The notes under the pieces: generated by a model
Seen by the model: the letters and a program-made list of their open reading frames with translations, nothing else
The model's database searches: none
What the model was told of the DNA's origin: nothing
Translations under genes and position numbers: made by a program
From: CAZSVE01 sp964610175
Lineage (GTDB): Bacteria > Pseudomonadota > Gammaproteobacteria > HK1
Reading direction: 5' to 3'
Assembly (NCBI GenBank): GCA_964610175.1
Contig: CAZSVE010000104.1
Location: 1-9,863, forward strand
DNA length: 9,863 nt
Shown: positions 6,990 to 9,863 of the stretch, one piece after another
Layout: each line of letters starts with the position of its first letter
How positions within the stretch are numbered: position 1 is the stretch's first letter

Positions 6990-7679
6990 GTGGAACTCGA
7001 ACTCATCAGCTTCAAGCTATGCCCTTTCGTACAGCGGGCATCGATAACCCTTTTACAGAAAGGGATTCCCCATAAAACCACCTATATCGATATTGGCGAT
7101 CCGCCACTTTGGTTCCTCGACATCTCTCCCTTTGGCAAGGTCCCGGTCCTCAAAGTCGCACCCGATCGATATCTCTTCGAATCCGCCGTGATTTGCGAAT
7201 ACATCGACGAAACCACGCCCGGGCAGTTACTGCCCGAAGACCCTTTTCTCCGCGCGCGCAGCCGAAGCTGGATCGAATTCGGTTCGGCATGCATCATGGA
7301 CACCATCAAACTCATCAAAGCCAAAACCGAATCCGAGTTTCGGGATTGCCTCGACGAACTCGAGGACAAGTTCGAACGAATCGAAGATGCCATCGACAAG
7401 GGACCGTTTTTCAACGGCGCCAAGTTCTCGCTGGTAGATGCCGCCTATGCGCCGCTCTTCATGCGGCTTGCGTTATTACCGCATACCATTGATATTTTGA
7501 CATCCAGCACCCATTCTAAGGTAAGCACGTGGAGCCGCGCCCTTTTGGCTTTACCATCTGTCCAAAACTCCGTCGTCGAGGAATTTCCGGATCTGTTTTC
7601 GGCGTCGATACGGGGAAAAAACGGTTACATGGCATCAAAGCTTCCCAGCTCGAAAGATGACCAATTGAACCATAACTAG
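6990..7679 (+). CDS. Glutathione S-transferase family protein, omega-like
   Basis: A 229-residue protein with an N-terminal thioredoxin fold and a C-terminal helical domain. The opening LISFKLCPFVQRASITL puts Cys11 in a CPFVQR context, as in omega-type GSTs and dehydroascorbate reductases, which use a cysteine rather than tyrosine or serine and act as thiol transferases. Further landmarks are FGKVPVL (48-54, cis-proline), ESAVICEYID (64-73, glutathione gamma-glutamyl contact) and FSLVDAAYAPLF (146-157), the N-capping region of the helical domain. It could be called SspA-like by fold, but the cysteine motif favours a GST. Substrate unknown. Its stop codon TAG (7677-7679) is the first three bases of repeat copy 5, so the repeat insertion may have set the C terminus. 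Confidence 0.88.
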   Translation: MELELISFKLCPFVQRASITLLQKGIPHKTTYIDIGDPPLWFLDISPFGKVPVLKVAPDRYLFESAVICEYIDETTPGQLLPEDPFLRARSRSWIEFGSACIMDTIKLIKAKTESEFRDCLDELEDKFERIEDAIDKGPFFNGAKFSLVDAAYAPLFMRLALLPHTIDILTSSTHSKVSTWSRALLALPSVQNSVVEEFPDLFSASIRGKNGYMASKLPSSKDDQLNHN

Positions 7680-7776
7680 CGAAGCTTGTGCTCGAACCGA
7701 CGAAGCGTGATTCATGCATCAGTAAACTGTTTTGTAAAACTCGATTCATCAGCGAAGCTGAGCGAAAAATAAACAA
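7677..7776 (+). repeat. Dispersed repeat copy 5
   Basis: It begins TAGCGAAGCTTGTGCTCGAA, then CCGACGAAGCGTGATTC, a central TTTTGTAAAACTCGATTCAT, and ends AGCGAAGCTGAGCGAAAAAT followed by AAACAA. An exact 9-bp direct repeat AGCGAAGCT stands at both ends (7678-7686 and 7751-7759), showing that left and right ends share a motif. It fills the gap between the GST stop and the HesB-like gene leader. Confidence 0.87.
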
Positions 7777-7805
7777 CTGAAAGAAAAGCCCGGGAGATAT
7801 CCGAA

Positions 7806-8222
7806 ATGACCGACTCGATACCTGAATACGATGTCAACATTACCGAGGAAGAATTCAAAATCACACCATCCGCGCGGGAGCAACTGGCCAAGATCTTTCA
7901 GGAAAATCGCACCGAATATGAAGAAATCGAAGCCATTCGGGTCTTCGTTGCCGGCGGTGGGTGTTCCGGGATGGCCTATGGGATGACCTTTACCGACCGT
8001 CAAACCGAATACGACAAGGTTCTTGAGGACAGCGCCTTCAAAGTCTATGTAGATACCATTGCCCTCAATTACCTCCATGGCGTCGAGATCGACTACGTCG
8101 AACGGCCGTCCGGCTCCAGTTTCGTCTTCAACAACGTCTTCGCTGTCACCGGCGGATCGGGGGCCTGTGGTTCCTGTTGCTCCACTGACCAGGGCGGAGG
8201 ATGTGGCACCGGATGTGGTTGA
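7806..8222 (+). CDS. HesB/IscA/ErpA-type Fe-S carrier with atypical Cys-rich C terminus
   Basis: A-type carrier that would receive Fe-S clusters from a scaffold and pass them to apoproteins in the cytoplasm. Of 138 residues, the fold spans about 16-112: ITPSAREQLAKI, RVFVAGGGCSGMAYG with Cys53, and SGSSFVFNN (102-110). Typical members then read NPN...CGCG-SF, with the second and third cysteines as CxC. Here the end is VFAVTGGSGACGSCCSTDQG and GGCGTGCG, giving Cys121, 124, 125, 133 and 137. The first-to-second cysteine spacing is 68 rather than about 64, and CxxCC replaces CxC. About 20 extra residues lie near the N terminus. A GGAGA ribosome site precedes ATG. Neighbouring argC, 64 nt on, recalls the erpA-argC neighbourhood of other gammaproteobacteria. 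ErpA is likely but not certain, so no symbol is given. Confidence 0.88.
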   Translation: MTDSIPEYDVNITEEEFKITPSAREQLAKIFQENRTEYEEIEAIRVFVAGGGCSGMAYGMTFTDRQTEYDKVLEDSAFKVYVDTIALNYLHGVEIDYVERPSGSSFVFNNVFAVTGGSGACGSCCSTDQGGGCGTGCG

Positions 8223-8286
8223 TACAAGGCCCATTCGATATAAGCTCTATTGACACAGGGCCGATTCAGATGAGGGAGATCACATC

Positions 8287-9348
8287 ATGATACGAGTGGG
8301 CATTGTTGGGGGAACCGGTTATACGGGGGTCGAGCTGCTGCGTTTATTGGTTCGGCATCCCGATATTTCCCTCGATGTGATAACCTCGCGCGCCGAAGCC
8401 GGAAACCCCGTGGATCGGGTCTTCCCCAGTCTCCGAGGCTATGTAGACCTCACCTTCTCCGAACCCGATACGCAGACCCTCACCGGGTGCGAACTGGTAT
8501 TCTTCGCCACGCCCAACGGTACCGCAATGCAGCACGTACCTGCACTAATCGAGGCCAGTTGCCGCATCATCGATCTCGCCGCCGATTTTCGCCTGCAAGA
8601 CCCTTTGAGCTGGGAAACTTGGTACGGGATGCCCCATGTCTGTCCCGAGCTATTGGCAAACGCCGTGTACGGCTTGCCCGAAGTCAATCGCGCAGCCATC
8701 CGAACGGCGCCAATCGTAGCCAATCCCGGATGCTACCCGACGGCGGTGCAATTGGGCTTTCTGCCTTTGATCGAACAAGCTCTCATAGAACCATTCGGTC
8801 TCATCGCGGATGTCAAATCCGGCGTCAGCGGTGCCGGACGCAAAGCCGCACTGGCAATCTCTCTGTGCGAGGCCAGTGAAAACCTCAATGCCTACGCGGT
8901 TGCGGGTCATCGTCACCTCCCGGAGATCCTGCAAGGCCTTGCCGCGGCAGATAATCGTTCCAGCTTCGATCATCCCATCGACCTTACCTTCGTACCCCAT
9001 CTCACCCCTATGATCCGGGGGATACACGCAACCCTCTATGCGCGCATTGAAGCCGCCAAGGCCGATCTCCGGGAAATGGATCTGCAACGCATCTTCGAAA
9101 CCCGATACCAAAACGAACCCTTCGTCGACGTACTCCCCGCAGGTTCGCATCCCGCAACCCACAGCGTGCACGGTTCCAACCACTGCCGAATTGCCTGCCA
9201 TCTCCCCCAATCCAGCAAAACCGTCGTAGTGCTCTCGGTCATCGACAATCTCGGCAAGGGCGCCGCAGGACAGGCAATCCAGAACATGAACATCATGTTC
9301 GGTTTCGACGAGAAGACCGGGTTGGATCTACCAGGCCTGTCGCCGTAA
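8287..9348 (+). CDS. argC: N-acetyl-gamma-glutamyl-phosphate reductase
   Basis: ArgC reduces N-acetyl-glutamyl 5-phosphate to the semialdehyde with NADPH, the third step of arginine synthesis, in the cytoplasm. The 353-residue product is a standard type 1 enzyme. The N-terminal Rossmann motif is VGIVGGTGYTGVELLRLL (4-21). FATPNG (73-78) and DLAADFRL (96-103) follow. The catalytic Cys149 lies in NPGCYPT, then KSGVSGAGRKA (177-187), AGHRHLPEI (206-214), and the C-terminal VIDNLGKGAAGQAIQNMN. AGGGAG lies just ahead of the ATG, so the start is well supported. It follows the HesB-like gene by 64 nt on the same strand and may be co-transcribed. No other arg gene is in the window. Confidence 0.97.
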   Translation: MIRVGIVGGTGYTGVELLRLLVRHPDISLDVITSRAEAGNPVDRVFPSLRGYVDLTFSEPDTQTLTGCELVFFATPNGTAMQHVPALIEASCRIIDLAADFRLQDPLSWETWYGMPHVCPELLANAVYGLPEVNRAAIRTAPIVANPGCYPTAVQLGFLPLIEQALIEPFGLIADVKSGVSGAGRKAALAISLCEASENLNAYAVAGHRHLPEILQGLAAADNRSSFDHPIDLTFVPHLTPMIRGIHATLYARIEAAKADLREMDLQRIFETRYQNEPFVDVLPAGSHPATHSVHGSNHCRIACHLPQSSKTVVVLSVIDNLGKGAAGQAIQNMNIMFGFDEKTGLDLPGLSP

Positions 9349-9500
9349 CCGAAAAAACCGCCACGAGATCTATCCGACCCGATTTTATCTGCCGATCCCA
9401 TGGCGGGTTCGACGGGTTTTCAAACGCTCGACAGCTGGATCGCGGTACCGCTATCGCCGTGCCCGTTCCGAGATCCCTGGACGTATTTGTTCATAAATGA
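9349..9500 (+). other. Intergenic region after argC
   Basis: These 152 nt hold no supported gene. A 34-codon frame from ATG 9400 (MAGSTGFQTLDSW...) ends at TAG 9502-9504, which is the first TAG of the diverged repeat, as for the GST gene; it has no ribosome site and no recognisable product. No strong terminator hairpin with a T tract is visible after argC. Confidence 0.3.
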
Positions 9501-9537
9501 CTAGCGCAATATCGCCTCAAACCGGCGAGGCGTGATT
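9501..9537 (+). repeat. Possible diverged repeat left end (copy 6)
   Basis: CTAGCGCAATATCGCCTCAA followed by ACCGGCGAGGCGTGATT aligns with the first 35 or so bases of copies 4 and 5 (CTAGCG, CTCGAACCGAC and GCGTGATT in the same order and spacing), roughly three quarters identical by eye. The rest of the repeat is absent. Confidence 0.45.
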
Positions 9538-9556
9538 AGGTAGGTAAGGAGCCCCA

Positions 9557-9740
9557 GTGTTGATCTGACGAAAGAAGTTACTTTCGTTAATAGCCGCACG
9601 AAACAGGCGGTAAGACGTAAGAGCCTGAATATCAACCAGGGTTGGCAAGATGATAAAGCAAACCATAGGCGAACCGTTAGAAGAGAAAGTGGTTTTGGAT
9701 ACCGGAGGGATAGACAGGATGTATCTGAATCTGAAAGATG
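9557..9740 (+). ncRNA. Structured RNA-like segment, possible group II intron 5' (domain I) fragment
   Basis: The segment folds well on paper: GTTGAT (9559-9564) with ATCAAC (9631-9636) closes a multi-branch region holding the 7-bp hairpin ACGAAAG/CTTTCGT (9568-9587, loop AAGTTA) and CCGC/GCGG (9594-9610). A second stem pairs GGTTGGC (9640-9646) with GCAAACC (9658-9664), one mismatch. It starts GTGTTG, close to the GUGYG 5' end of group II introns, and phrases such as GAAACAGGCGGTAAG and AGGCGAACCG resemble group II domain I from memory. No reverse transcriptase or domain V is present; the segment gives way to transposase coding sequence by about 9747. Alternative: unrelated structured DNA or RNA. 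Confidence 0.35.
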
Positions 9741-9749
9741 ATCTGAAAG

Positions 9750-9863
9750 ATGCCTTGGGTGAAAGGGAAACGCCATCTGACCGAGGCCTATGCGTGGTTC
9801 CTGGCGAAGTGGGCAAAGCGCCTAAGCTGGCAGGAGGTGGCGAGTGCCTTTCATACAACGTGG
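9750..9863 (+). pseudogene. ISL3-family transposase, 5'-truncated, continues past window
   Basis: Frame from 9750 reads MPWVKGKRHLTEAYAWFLAK then WAKRLSWQEVASAFHTTW to the window end. This is the helix-turn-helix region that follows the N-terminal zinc-binding domain in ISL3 transposases (family pattern PWA-GK--LT--Y--FLA-WA-RLSW-EVA--F-T-W, from memory). The Cys-rich zinc domain, normally about 70-90 residues, should precede it, but the frame meets TGA at 9744-9746 and the upstream DNA encodes no such domain in any frame. So the gene lacks its 5' end, probably through recombination or deletion. Whether the catalytic DDE core is intact lies outside the window. Confidence 0.75.

Noticed and set aside
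8250..8255. TTGACA between the HesB-like gene and argC as an argC promoter
   Set aside because: The position 17 nt downstream reads AGGGAG, the argC ribosome site region, not a -10 box.
147..9537. CRISPR array or tRNA genes
   Set aside because: Repeats are over 100 bp, far apart and in both orientations, so not an array; I saw no cloverleaf-type sequence in the gaps.
9501..9858. Two minus-strand frames of 91 and 113 codons
   Set aside because: Both run antisense to the structured segment and the ISL3 fragment, with Ser/Pro/Leu-rich composition typical of spurious antisense frames.
9650..9863. Forward frame MIKQTIGEPLEEKVVLDTGG... open to the window end
   Set aside because: It overlaps the ISL3 coding fragment in another frame, has no ribosome site, and lies in the structured RNA-like segment.

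Overview
The window looks like a bacterial chromosome segment from a gammaproteobacterium. Rho and GlmS align nearly end to end with the Escherichia coli proteins as I remember them, and every housekeeping product has a clear proteobacterial counterpart. I cannot name the genus. All convincing genes lie on the + strand.

Layout from left to right: (1) an unresolved left edge, then a reverse-oriented copy of a dispersed repeat (147-256), then a long rho leader; (2) rho and lgt, 15 nt apart, making transcription terminator Rho and prolipoprotein diacylglyceryl transferase; (3) a unit of about 1.1 kb in which an Rpn-family PD-(D/E)XK nuclease gene sits between two inverted copies of the same repeat (2591-3720); (4) sohB, an inner-membrane S49 serine protease; (5) glmS, glucosamine-6-phosphate synthase, with a half copy of the repeat in its leader; (6) a glutathione S-transferase-like gene; (7) a further repeat copy, a HesB/IscA/ErpA-like iron-sulfur carrier with an unusual cysteine-rich tail, and argC; (8) a mosaic right end with a diverged repeat start, a stretch that folds like structured RNA (possibly the 5' part of a group II intron), and a 5'-truncated ISL3-family transposase running off the window.

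The metabolic genes do not form one pathway. They serve transcription termination, lipoprotein maturation, membrane proteolysis, amino-sugar synthesis for the envelope, redox or detoxification, Fe-S assembly and arginine synthesis. What links them is the repeat family, which fills nearly every gap between transcription units.

The most interesting signal is this repeat family of about 100-117 bp and its partnership with the Rpn gene. Facing inverted copies bracket the gene, the repeat's right end runs into the gene start, and solo or partial copies lie in other gaps. The arrangement recalls the REP/RAYT pairing of a transposase with short dispersed repeats. The local Rpn copy appears decayed: its expected ATG reads ATA, and two compensating frameshifts scramble its catalytic motif.
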